From the NCBI GenBank assembly GCA_016748015.1, contig JAAOMT010000586.1, positions 604,534-668,533 of the forward strand: a DNA stretch of 64,000 nucleotides. The letters run 5' to 3'. Positions within the stretch are counted from its first letter, which is position 1. Each line of letters begins with the position of its first letter. The position numbers and the translations under genes were made by a program. Shown here piece by piece: positions 50,001 through 63,000 of the stretch. The DNA is from Geosiphon pyriformis. Lineage: Eukaryota > Glomeromycota > Glomeromycetes > Archaeosporales > Geosiphonaceae. The notes beneath the pieces are model-generated. The model was not told the origin of the DNA, did not search any database, and saw nothing but the letters and a program-made list of their open reading frames with translations.

Positions 50001-50850
50001 ACTATAGCAGTTTGGCATCCAGATTCATATATGTTGTTAGGATTTACAAGTAGGGTTTTAGCTAGTTTGTGTACTTATTTTATGAAAACTGTCTATAAAA
50101 AACTGTTTATTGCTATTAGGAAGAGACTTTATAACAAATATTATCCTGGTGTTTTATGTTTACATTGTAAAGAGGTTAAGTTTTCTGATCACATGTTTAT
50201 GTATAGTAAAAAGTCTATCTCTCATAAGACAATTTTGTTTGAATGTATTTCATTTTGGAGGTTTCTGGCTGGTTCTCATTTTTTTGCCTTTTTTATGATT
50301 GTGGAATTTTTTCTTTTGTGTTTATTTGATGTTAATTTGTATATACTTTTTTGCAAGAGCTTTGTATTTGTGGGATAGTTTGAAGAGATAATACAGATTT
50401 TTGAAGATCATAAAAAGACTGCTCAGATTTTGGTTAATTTTACATGTAATTTGGGTATATGACACTGTTCTGAGTTGTAGAGATTCAAATTTAGATTTAG
50501 AGTAGATATAAAGAAAAATAATTTAATTGGTGATTCAGAGGTGGTGCCTGTGATATTTGTTGGCTTGGTGCTGGTTCTATTAGATAGTGTGATTAGGTTG
50601 ATTGGTATTAATAATTTCTTTGGAATTAGTTTTAGTTTCTGTATATCTTGCTTATTTTTTTTTAGTTTTAGTAGTAAAGCTACTGTTTGTATAGGGGCTT
50701 AGTGTTGCTTTAATTAGTTTGAGTAACTAGTTACATGTGATAAATATGTGAATTGTATCTAGCTGGAATTCATAGTTTTGACTCTGTATACTAGATAATA
50801 ATTGGGCTGTATTCATAAAATGTTAATAAAAAAATAAAAAATAAAAAAAA
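44020..50850 (+). mobile_element. LINE copy D, full length, heavily decayed
   Basis: The 5' UTR aligns with copy B (AACTTTTTTCTCTTTTACTT). ORF1 remnants run from about 44,160 to 46,014, including KMDLVCCKKCEYFGYLALKC-type knuckle sequence around 45,310. ORF2 remnants run from 46,020: FTWSNLRGVEKIIDYIF; TNTHPIALVETVHKIFFKI as MNTHPIALVE at 47,744; the RT box AFVDDIIWVG at 48,310, which is intact; RNase H VYTNGFLKELG and MAELQAIALALK at 49,410-49,580; CLHCKEVKFSDHMFMY at 50,150. Dozens of stops, many C-to-T or G-to-A changes relative to A and B. The tail with A-runs ends about 50,850. Confidence 0.88.
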
Positions 50851-50867
50851 GTTGATATTTTGTTAAT

Positions 50868-53151
50868 TTTTTTTTATTAAAATTTAATAAATACAGCCCA
50901 ATTATTATTTAAAAATTAAAAACAAACTAAATGTTTTAAGATTAAATATGGTTTACGTGTTTTTTACATGTAACTAGTTATTTAAACCAGTTTAGACTAT
51001 GTTATATTAATACAATAAAAGAAAACTTACTTAAAACCAACATCTTTTAAACTATATTAAACAATTTAACACTATAAAAAATCAACTCAACTAGCTATTT
51101 GGCTGTTTTTAAGAGATTAATTTTAATATTATTAGGCTTATGTATCCAAAGAGACATTAAATTAAAAAATAAATTATTATTAATATCAATTGATAGTTTT
51201 AAATTATCAAACATATTAATATTATCTATGCAGTATTTTTTTTTCAATAAAACTATTTTTTTTTAGCTTATTAACAATCTTGCTAAAAAAGTCTAGATAA
51301 ATTATAAGCTTATTAATCTTAAGATTAAAAACACTACTTAAAATTAAATTACTATTAATAATTTATTTAAATACAAAATTAAGAAATTAATAGACTTAAT
51401 AATTAATTCAATCAAAGCAAAAAATTTAGCCAAATCAGATTTCAAAAAAATCAATCAAAAAAACACTATAGAATTATTAATAATCATAAAAAAAAGAGCA
51501 GGAATTATCAAAAACAGAAACTTAAAAGAACTTAAAAGAACAGAAGCTTTGATATAAAACTTAAAATTTATAAAACATTATGTAAACATTTTAAAAACCT
51601 TAAAACTCTTGGAAAAAAAAGGTATAGATACTTTATAGTCTACAAATAGATGGTTAATTTCTTAATATTTAAAATAATACTAACAATCAGAAATTTTTTA
51701 TCAAATATAGCACTTTATTAATGTATTAATTTTGACTATTACAATATCCAAATTAGCCTGGAATTTAAATATAATCAGAGCAAATCAAAAACAATGACCA
51801 GAATTAGGAAAGCAAAAAATAAAACATGTTTAACTACTAATCTAAAAGATTATATTACTAATTTTAAAGACAATATAGCCAAAAGAAAAATTAATTAACT
51901 TGGTTTTAAACTTATTATAAGACAAAATAGTCTTATTTTAATTAACCAAAAGAAGAATTCTAATAATATTTTTACTTATTAACACTAATTAATAATTTAA
52001 AACAGATATAACAGCATTTAGCTTTTTAAAATAAACAATAATATATTGTTAAACACTAGTAGATTTTAATATAATATAAACAATTTTACTAAATACACTA
52101 AGTGTTATCTTAATATTAACAACAAATATACTCAAAAACATATTATGCAGCATAATAATAACAAAAAAAGAACCAAATTCAAAAACCACCAAAAATTTGG
52201 CAATTTTAAAAGTAGTCAAATAAACAAAACTTGTAAACTCGACCAGAAATACAGCTTTTAAAGACTTTTGAAAAGCAAACTCTATGCAGAAAAGTTTCAT
52301 ATTGTCTTTTAATACCAATTTTGTATCCAGAAAACCATGTACAAATTAAAAAACAGTTATAATATAAACCAATTTAATCTTAAAAGTAATATTAAACACT
52401 AAAGTAAAAATTATCTATTTAACAAACTTTTAATAACTAGAAATAGTTTTTCAAATACTATTAGTGATAGCACCAAAAATTAGCAAAAAAAATAATTCAG
52501 TTTCCATTTGATTAACTTAGTTCTTAAAAACAGATAATTAAACAAAAAACTGTTGTTTTGCTTTTAAAATTAATAATAATTTGTTAAAAGACATTATATA
52601 TAGCAATACAGTTAATGGTTAATTTTGGCCTATTTTAAATAATAGACTAAATAATATAATAAAAATTTCATTAAGAACTACAAAAAAGTTCAGTATAACA
52701 ATAGCAGAAACAAGTAATTGTTTTTATTTTTTTAAATCTTTGGTTTTTTTGACTATTTGTTTTAAAGAAGTAGTGCCAAAAGCACTAAGTATAAAAATTA
52801 TAAAAAAAAATCAGTTTGTTAACTGATTTGTTATTAAAAACTTTTAGGCTCTTAGAAAGAATAAAAACAATACTGAAATTAATCCAAATATGTTTTTTTA
52901 AGAAAAGTTTAACTAGTAAAAAACCAGTTAAAGATAAAAAAAATGCTTTAATAATTATCAAAAGTAGCTGTTTACTATTACTAGCCAAGAAAAAAGCTTT
53001 TAAAATATTCTGTCTAGCTGTTTTTACAATAAAAAAAACTTTTTTGGTTAAAATTTTGTAAAATGCCAAAAAAAATATTAGTCACAACTTTTTTATTCTT
53101 TGTTCTAATTATAATTATAAAATTAAGAAAACAAAAAGTTTTATGATTTTT
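50868..53151 (-). mobile_element. Half-LINE G, heavily decayed
   Basis: Minus-strand relic aligned to H1 over its whole length. The leader at about 53,130 reads AAAACTTTTTGTTTTCTTAA, with the start codon position now ATA. Fragment 52,785-53,069 corresponds to the N terminus (HIWINFSIVFILSKSLKVFN versus HTWVNPSVASTPTKSPKVFN). Fragment 52,049-52,318 corresponds to the RRM1 region. TTTTGTTAAT at 50,858-50,867 and 53,152-53,161 is a candidate target-site duplication. It sits tail to tail with LINE D. Confidence 0.78.
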
Positions 53152-53594
53152 TTTTGTTAATACTTATAATTAAAATTTATTTTTTTAATGTGTTAAAATT
53201 CTTAAATATTTATATTTAACATTAATTATTTAAAAAAACAATATAAATAGAATAAATATTTTTAATAATATAAGATATTTTGGTATTTTTAATGATTTTT
53301 ATATTTTTTTTAGTTATTATTAATATTTTTGGCTTTTTAAAATTCTTAATATTATATAATTTTTCTAATTTTAATATATAATTAATTAATATATATTATA
53401 TATTTTATATTTTATAATTATAATTAAAACAAAAAATAAAAAGTTTTAAATATTATTTTTTTTATAGTAATTAATAAAATTTTAACAAAAAAAATTTTTT
53501 TTGTTGTAAAAACAATTAAGCAAAATATTTTAAAAGTATTTTTTTTAAATATATATTTTTTTTTATTGTAATAATAAGTAGAATAACTAAAAAC

Positions 53595-56500
53595 TAAAAA
53601 AACTTTTTTTTTTCTTATATTTAAAAACTCCTAAAAAAGTATATTTATTAAATAGAAGTTTTAACCATTCAATATAATAAATCCAAATTCTTTTTGTTTA
53701 ACTATAAAACTATTGTTGATCTTAGTGTTACTGTTATAAAAAAGTCTATTAAGAAAGCTATTAAAAAATCTGGTTTTGGTAACAATAATGAATAAATATT
53801 TTTTAGAAAAAAAAAAAAAGAAATAGTGCTTTAAAAAACAATATTAATAACAAAACAGTTTTTGCTAAAGTTGTAAGTAGTTGCTCTTAGAGCTCTAAAA
53901 TTGGTAATACTATTGAATTTAATAGTGTTAATATAGAAAAAAAGTGTTTAATAAAGAAAACCAGTATTGATTATAGTAAAAAAAACATTTTTAATAAAAA
54001 AAACTCCAACCAAACACTAAAAAATCTATAAGTAAAGACTAAGCAAACATTAAGAATATTTTTGGATAAAATTAATTTATTAAGTAATAATAATAATGGT
54101 GTTTTATTGAATGTTTTGCCAAATTTTTCTTCTCTTTTAAAAAATTTGGTGAGAAGTTTTTTCAAGACAAACTTACAGTAATCAGAAAATTATTTTCCAA
54201 AATTAATGATTTTGAGAGAATATTTATTCTCTCAAAATTTGTTGAGATTATTAGAGTAATATTTACTTTCAAATTAAGTTTGGCACAGGCTTCTAATATG
54301 GTTAGAAATGTGAAAATCTTGATAAATACCAATCTCAAAAAATTTGCTAAATATTCAGATCAAGCTGTAATAATTAAGAAAATTCTAATTGAATATTGGC
54401 TAAAACTATATATATTATACTATCTGAGTTTGGATTAATTAAGTCGATTAAAATGCAATTAATGAATATATGACAGAAGACTGTAATAGAATTCAAGCAA
54501 TCTAATTATGCTAATTTAGTTGTAACAAAATAGTCTATTCTGATTGAAAAAGATATTATATAAGTTACTAGGACCAATTTGAACAAAAAAACATAAAATG
54601 CAAAAAATTATTATAAAAAATTGCTTTATATACTGCCACTGAGAATTAATGCTCATGATATTTAGGACTTTATCAGGTCAATAAGTAAAAAAACATGTGT
54701 AATTAATTGTTATTTAGTTATATATGTTTGGACCAAATGTGTTATCATTTGTTTTAATTTTATTGAGTCTTTAGATGCCATTATGGAAACTATGCCAATA
54801 TTAAAAAATGTAAATTTATATTGGTCTTATCTGAACTCTGTCAAATATACAAAATATAAAAATTTAGAACATACTTCATTGGATTATATTATAAGTAAGA
54901 AAGTTTTTTCTGGTAGTTTATTTTATAGAGTTTTTTTGAATACAAATAAAAGCAGACTTGTCATTATTTATGCTAAAAATTCAGTATTTATTACTTATTT
55001 TGTCTCTTTTGGTAGTGTTTTTTGAACTAAAATTGTTGACAAATTTTCATTTTTTTCATTTTTTATGCAAAATGGTTCAACAAATTTTGGCTTTTCTTTA
55101 AAGATAAAGTTTTTTTTGTTTGTATTAGTTGAATTAAATAATAGGTTAGCTGTTTTTAAGTGTAATTTTGTTAGCTTTATAGAGCAAGTTAATAAGCTAA
55201 CTAAGAAATTAAATATATTTAGGCCAATAGTTTTTTAGCTTAGTCCTGAATATTAGCTATTGGCGACTTTTTTATCACAAAATCAAGGAGTAAATACAGT
55301 AATAAATAAAATTTTGGGTGTAATTACTTGTAGCAAAACTGTAATGTGAGCAATATTTTTAAATTTTTTAATGATTTATAAGTTAAAAGACAGTTTAAAG
55401 TGTCTTTTGGATATGGTTTTGGGCTTTTTGGCCAAGATAGACAAATTTGGTTTGGTCTTGAAATTTTATTTATCTTAATAACCAGTCTTGTTTGGAAAAT
55501 TGCTATGTGTAATATTAAAAACATAAACAATTTGGCAAAACAGAAAAACATTGTTAATTAGCATAAAAAATCAAACAATTTAATCTTTATTGTGACTAAA
55601 ACAAAATTAAAAAGACAACACAAATCTTAAATTAAAAACAGATTTTTGGTTTAAAAGTTTTTGTGTCTGGTTTAAATTCTGGTAATTTGAGTTTAGATAT
55701 AGTGATAATTATTGATAATATGTTTGCTCAGCATATATACAAAGTATTAAAAATTCCAGATTATCTTTTGTTAATTTGTTTTTTGTTTAATTGTGGTTTT
55801 AGAGTTGTATATTAAAACTTTAGCTAATATGTATTTTGACTAAGCAGGTAAAGTGAATATATTTATTGTCAAGACAGTTAGTTTTAAGTTTTATGTAGTA
55901 CTGGATGATAATTTTAATAAAAATAGTTTAAAAAAAAGTATTAGTTTTGATAAATATTCTAGTTTGGGTCTATATAACTCACATACTAAAAACTTTGCAG
56001 CCAAGATATTAAAATAGAGTAATTCAAGAAAAATAAAAAAAACCATTAATTATATCTTTGTTAATAAACATCTTTATCAATGATTATTAGCTGTGAAGTT
56101 TTTAAGATGACTAAGTATTTTAATACTAATTACATAGCAGTCTTTCTTAGCATAGGTAGTTTTTTGAATATTTACTTAAATACTATGTGCAAACAGGCCA
56201 ATTGTGATTATTAGAAATTTGAAATAAAGAATGCAGATAAACCAAAGTGGGTTTATTTTAGAAAATGCTTAATATTAAGTTTGAATTTGGTTCAACATAA
56301 ATTTTGGGCTGCAAAAAATCAGAGTGTTCTGGATAGAATGTGAAATTGCTTGCAAAAAATAATAGTATATTTACCTGAGAATGTTTTTCATAAAATTTGG
56401 TTTAATACATCAAAAAATAAGCAATTTTCAAAGTTTTTTAAGTTGAAATTATTGGTCTTTAAGATTGTTAACACATTTATCTTGAAGAATATCTTTGAGG

Positions 56501-59500
56501 TTAACTATTTTATAGGAGTTTGGTTAGCAATCAACCATAATATGGCTTTAAAAATCCAGTCTTTGATTGGACAAAAAGTAAAATTTAAGAAAATTCTTGG
56601 TTATTTATTTGGAATTAGAAAAAAACATTGCCAGTTAAAGTTTTAAGAATTAGAAATGACTAAGATATTGGCTATAAAAAAAGCTATTAATATAAAAATA
56701 GAAAATTTTTGCACAAACAAAGACCATATAATAAGAACTGTTTTAGAGCAGCCATTTCAAAAAATGGTGCTGAAGTCAGATAAGATTAAAAACAAGATAG
56801 ATAATATTATGATAGATTAAACAAAAAAAAGTCTTAATTCTTAGTCTTATCAATATGCTTTTCTGAATCATGTGAATAATAGTGTGTTTTTTGGTGTAAT
56901 AAAAGAAATTAGTGTTAAAAAACTGAAACATGTAATTAGTTGTTTCTCTAATAACAAAGTGGCTGGTTTTTCTGGCATTTTGAACAAATTATAGAAGTAT
57001 GATAATAATAGTGTTTTAAGATGTCTTTTGGTTTTGTTAAACAATTGTTTGGTTTTAAGACTTGTTTTTTTATCTTAGAAAAGGGCTTGGATTTCCATAA
57101 TTCTAAAGTCTTATAATTGAAAGGAGTTTTTAATAAATACTAGACTTATAGCTCTAATTAAAACAGTGAGAAAATTTTTTCAAAGATACTATCAAACTGC
57201 ATTTTTTTTGCTTATATTTGATGTGCTTTGTGTTGTAAACTTTTTAGTGCTTAAAGACATATCTAGAAATTTTATTTTTACAGTAAACTCTGTTTTGAAA
57301 ATACTTTAGAGAAAGACAAAAAAGTGTGACTAGTCTTTAAAACATCTATAAGACATATAATTCAGTTAAATAAGTTTATCTAAAATATAGTTTGGAGTGC
57401 ATAAGAATGTACAAAAGTTTATTAAATTTTTTGGAAATTTACATGAAAACAGGTTCAACAAGATGATAACCAATTTTGGTTTTTTAAACAAATACAGAGT
57501 GCATGATAATTTGAATTAGGATAAAGTTTTTTTACTACTTTTCTAAAGAATATTTTGTAATCTTTTTTTGTGTGAAGTCAAAAAAGATAAGCAATTATAT
57601 GAGTACTATATCAATACTAAGTTTGTTGCCAAATCAAAAAGAGTAAAAGCCAGTTTGGATAAAATGTTATTTTTTGCAGTTAGAGCTTTTATTGATAATA
57701 CAATTTGAATAAGAAGTAATTATATGTCTATATAATATATTCTAAACTTGGTTAATGAATTTTTTTTATTAATGACATTTCAATTAACAATAAAAAAACA
57801 GTGGCTATTTCTATCAATCAAAGAATAAAAGTTGCTTCTTTGTCTATAAATAAGTTTTCAATTGTGATTATATGTAAATGTATATCATACAAGTATCTAA
57901 GAATCTTTTTTTTAACAGAAAACTTGTTTAAGCTGAGTTTAATTAAGGTGTATTCAAATATTAAGTTTTTTTTTAACATAGTCTTAAGGAAAACTTTGTT
58001 AAACAAACAGATTTTTTATTTGGTTTCAGCTGTACTATAACTGATTGTCAGTTATAGAATACAGTTTAGTTTTATTTTAAAAAGTGTATATTACAAATAG
58101 AATATTTTAATATGTAAAAAACTCAAAGCCAAGACTAATTTGCCAAAAAACTTTTTCAATAAATCCTTATATTATTTTTTTTTATATGGGTTAAAATTAT
58201 TTAAGCAGTTGCAAACTGAAAATAAAACAGCATTGGCTGTGGCCTTTTCTAATGCTCTTGGCATTTTTAACAGACTGTTTGAATATTGCTTCTTGAATTT
58301 ACAGGTTTGAAATAGGCATCTTTAAATTTTTTACAGTTTCTAGTAAAACTAAGAATTAGTTCAGTAAACAATTTTTTTGTGAGTTTAATAAAAATTTTTT
58401 TGAACAATAAAATTTTTTTGAGTAATTATCTACCTGATGCTTTTTAACATGTTGGTAGATTTCCAATATTAGTCATGGCATGATTAATTTATTAAAATGC
58501 TTTGATATAGTCTTTAATAACAGATTTTTGGACAAACATAAAACAGTTATAAATTAGAAAACATTTTACTATTAAAAAAAATTAGATCTGAGAGGTCCAG
58601 TGCCAAAGTGGTTTAATATAGCTTTCAAATTTATGTTTAAATTATACTTTGTTTCTTTGCAGGCACTTTTGATCTATAATTTTGCCAGTGTTTTAGATTT
58701 GAATAAATTTTTGGCTGCTAAAAACCAGTTATATTAAGTTTGGGCTGGAAGTTTTACTGTTATACAAATGGGTTTTTGAAGGATAGAGGTCTATCTTTTA
58801 TGGTTTGTAAGACAGCTGTTTATTTTTCAGATGTTAACAAAGGAGTTAAAATGGAAATTCAGAGTTTGGTGTTATTAATGATGGCCAAATTGTAAGCAAT
58901 TGTATTGGCTTTAGAATATGTGCTGTTTTTTTGCTTAATAATCTTGTATTCAGACAGTTAGATAATTATTAATATATATACAGTTGATTTGGAATTTAAA
59001 TAGTCTGATTTTTATAATGTTTTCTGGATAAAGCACAAACATATTATTAATTTAATTAAGAATAAAAGCATATTAATTAAGTGAATTAAAGTCAAGAGCT
59101 ATCCAAATAATGTGAGCAATAACTAAACAAATATACTTATAGATATTGCTGTCAGGCTATGTTTGTTTTTTGTTTATTACATTTAGGAAAAATTGTTGTT
59201 TGCTAATGGTTAAATAATATTAGGTAATACTTATTACTTTATGTAGAATGTTTACAAATCAATTAACTGTGTCAATTAAAAGACAAATTTTAATGCAGTA
59301 ATAGTGGCTGATTTTTTTATTTTTCATATTGATTAATTGCATACAGCATTAGATTAGTACCCAAATTTTTATATGTACACTGGTTTCACTAGCAGAGTGT
59401 TTTCAAGTTTGTATATATATCTCATAAAGACTGTACATAAGAAATTACTAGTTATTATTAGAAAGAGACTTTACAATAAAAGTTATCTTAATGTTTTGTG

Positions 59501-60070
59501 TTTAATATATAGTAAAGTAGAATTTTCTGATCATGTCTTTACTTGTTTAAGTAATGCTAGCTCTTGTAAAAATGTAGTACAAAAAATAATTTCTTGTTGA
59601 AAAGTTTTAATTGGTATTAATGCATCTTTGATTTTAATAGTTGTTTATAATTTTTGGTCAAGTTTGTTAAATATTGGTTTGTATAAACTCTTTGGTAAAG
59701 ATTTTGTTTTGAAATTCTAATTTAAAGAGATGGTAATAGTTTTTAAAAATAAAAAAAAGACTGTTTTAGTAATAGTTGATTTTGTTTACAAATTTGCTAA
59801 GTTTTATTATCTCAGTTATCAGATGGTATAGTTTGTTTGCTTAAAATTAATAAGATGTTTGCAATTGGTTTTGGTTTTTATAAGCCTTGTTTGTTTTTTT
59901 TAGACTTGAATAAAGATGTTTTAGTTTAGATAAGTGTGTAATATGGTCTTGATTAGTCTAAGTAGCCAGTTACATATAGAAAATACATAAATTACATTTA
60001 GTTAGAAACTCTTAGTCTGTTTCTGCATATTAGTTAGTGATAAGACTGTACTTATTAAATCAATAATAAT
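53595..60070 (+). mobile_element. LINE copy E, full length, extremely decayed
   Basis: Recognisable only by alignment to A, B and D: a 5' UTR-like pyrimidine stretch at 53,600; the ORF1 RRM region at about 54,300-54,560 (SDQAVIIKKIL, then a TGA at the Trp-Gln-Lys position); ORF2 start VWKIAMCNI at 55,493; nuclease remnant VLDDNFNKN at 55,897; KQANCDY-stop-KFEI at 56,192; RT box AFIDNTI at 57,690; RNase H remnant at 58,760-58,980; C-terminal MYTGFTSRVFSSLYIYLIKT at 59,373. The 3' tail GTTACATATAGAAAATACAT lies near 59,970. No usable frame remains. Confidence 0.8.
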
Positions 60071-60074
60071 AAAA

Positions 60075-63000
60075 AATAAGTAAAGCCCAATTATTATCTA
60101 ATACAATACAACTATTTAGAATTCTAATTAGATATAAATTACATACTTATTACATGTAACCAGCTATTCAACCAATTAAGACTATACTATATATCTATAT
60201 TAATTATAACATTTTTAACTGTATTAGAAAAAAACAAATAATCCACTCTTGATTTAAAACTAATAACATGACTTTCTTTAATTTTCAGCAACTGAATAAT
60301 ACTACTTGAAACCTTAACAAAAAGGCTACAAACAGTCTCAAACAAAAAATTGTTCTTATCTAACAAATTTTTACAATTTATATTAACCTAAAGCTTTGAA
60401 TTAGACATTTATATTTATTCTTTATAGCCAGCAGCCAAGCCTTAAATAAACTTAACCAACTTGGTTGTGGCAAGTTCAGTATTCTTAAACAAAGCTTTGG
60501 CCTCCCCAACCAATTTTCAAACACAAATCCTTTGTATAAGACTATATATAAATTCACATTAAAAATACATAAAGCCAATAACTACAAAACCACAGATAAA
60601 ACTAGAGTTGTATTAGTTAAAAATGTCCAAAAAAAAATATTTATTTAATAGATTCTGACAAATAAACAAATTCAGACTATAAACAAAACTGTAATTTGAA
60701 AACTCCATCTTTTTACAACACACATACAATATACTTAGATAACTGTAATTATATAAACATCTTTTGACTGCTACCAGTAATTTTTTATAAAGTGCTTTTA
60801 TCAAATATGTACATAAATTAACAGTTAATTTACTTATATATCTGGCTGTCATATAAGAATTGGAATGCCAAACCAAAGCAATAAGCTTCTAATTAATGTT
60901 TCTAACTTGTAAAGAGTCCACAACATTGAAATTAAATTTAACTTCTTATTGAAAATGCCTTATAGTATTGTATGTTGTCTTAATAAAATACTAAGTATTG
61001 CTAAATACTACCTTATTATCAACCAGTAAAAAATTTTTTTTAATATTTGCCAGAAAAACAAGTCCTAAGTGTGCAGTCTAATTAGTTAGTCTATTAGCAA
61101 ATTTATTGTCTAAAATACCAAAATGGTTTTTTATTTTAGTTTAGCTTACAGAAATGTTTTATTTTTGACCAAGTTATTAATATAATGCTACTTAATTCAA
61201 CATCTGTTGTAAAAGTCAGGTGTTTTCAATTTTAGTTCAGCTTGATATACATTTATAGATACTTGACTGTTAGAAAAAATCATTACATTAAAAAAAGCCA
61301 AAATATGTTTAAGAGCCAATATTATAGTCTGTATCTTAGTTAGAGTTGATAAAAACAAACTATAAATCTCCATTTTTACATTCAAACTCAGATCAGAGAA
61401 GTAAACAGCAGCACTACTAGTTGTACTAAAAGAACCAAAGTTTTTAACAGAACTATTAATATATATTGAGATTTTAAACAAGAACATATTCTTTAAACAA
61501 GAATAAATAATACTAAAGTTATCTGTATTAGACATACATATTTTAAAACAGAGTACAGAAGCTAACAAAAGCTTTTAAGTTAGACTACTATTTTTAACAA
61601 ATTCTGAAATCTGCACAAACCAAGAAAAAATTGGACTTCTGAAATCCAACTATTTCCAATAACAAAAATCCTTCCAAGAAAAGCACTCTTTATAATTATT
61701 TAAAAAATCCAAAAATATTCTACTTGACCCAAAATATCTACAACAAAAATTCCATTTTTAAGACAAAAAACATTGAACAAACTATTAGCCAAAAAAATTT
61801 CATTGTTTAAGAAGATTTGAGTAATGCCAGTAAAAAAATTGTTTGCTAAATTTACTTTTAGTCTGATAAGAAATTAAAAAAAATTCTAAAAAACCCATTC
61901 CAACATCTGCAAATCCAGCAACTTGTATCAAAAAAACCAATTCAAAACACTATTGTTATTGGTAAAATTCATAATTAAAGCCACTTTATCTTTTATCTAA
62001 ATTTAATTAAAAAGTCTTAAATTATACAAAGACAGATGATATACAGTTTTATTAAGAAAGTTATTTGGCAAATTAATCTTGGCTTTCAAATTTTTTCTGA
62101 TCAAATAGTCTTATTTGTTATATGTATTTTTGTTAACAAAGCTAAATTGAGTTCTGTATTTAATAATTGGCTGTAAAGCTGTTAAGACTAAATAGAAAAA
62201 TTGTTTATCTAATATAATTTTGCACAAGACTATTAATAAGAAAAACTTTATATTTGAGTTCATCTTTTTTATACTTGGACCAAAGAGACTCTTAATTAAC
62301 AAAAAAATGTCCAAATACTAATAGAATTCACTAATCTTTACAATTAAAATAAAAAAACCACTTATGCTCAAAAAAGCACCACTAGACTTTGAATTTATTA
62401 AAATAATTACTGTTTTTTTTGTATTTATTGAGATATTTATAATATTAAAAACTTACTAGCAATGTTTAATATATTCTGTGTCATTGTGTAACAATTGTCA
62501 ATCTAAATTATATTATCTACAAAAGCACCAGCAGTTAGATAGAAGATTAAACTTATATTAGATTCAATTCTGTCAGTTTTAACAAAAAATTTAAAATTCA
62601 CATAATATCTTAAAGTTAAATTATGTCTCTTTATTTTACACAAAAGAAAATCATAAAAAATTTTTCAAAAAAAAGATGAAAAAACTTTACTCTGATCTAG
62701 TCTATCATGAATCATATAACTATTAAACAAACCAAAATTTGTTATTACTCTATTTTATGGCCATTATAAATATGACCAAAAAACCTAATAAATTTGATAC
62801 ACATTTTAATTTTTCTTAGATTTTGTTCTAAATGTGACCAGTCTACTAAGTTATAAGCTTTTTGCATATTCTAAAGCACTAACCAGATTTTTTTGTCTTT
62901 TTTTAAAATATTTTTTACAATAAATCCAACAGCAAAAATAGAAACTAAGTAAAAGTGTCTTTTAAAACCAAAAAATTGTCACTTCACAAAATATTGTGCT

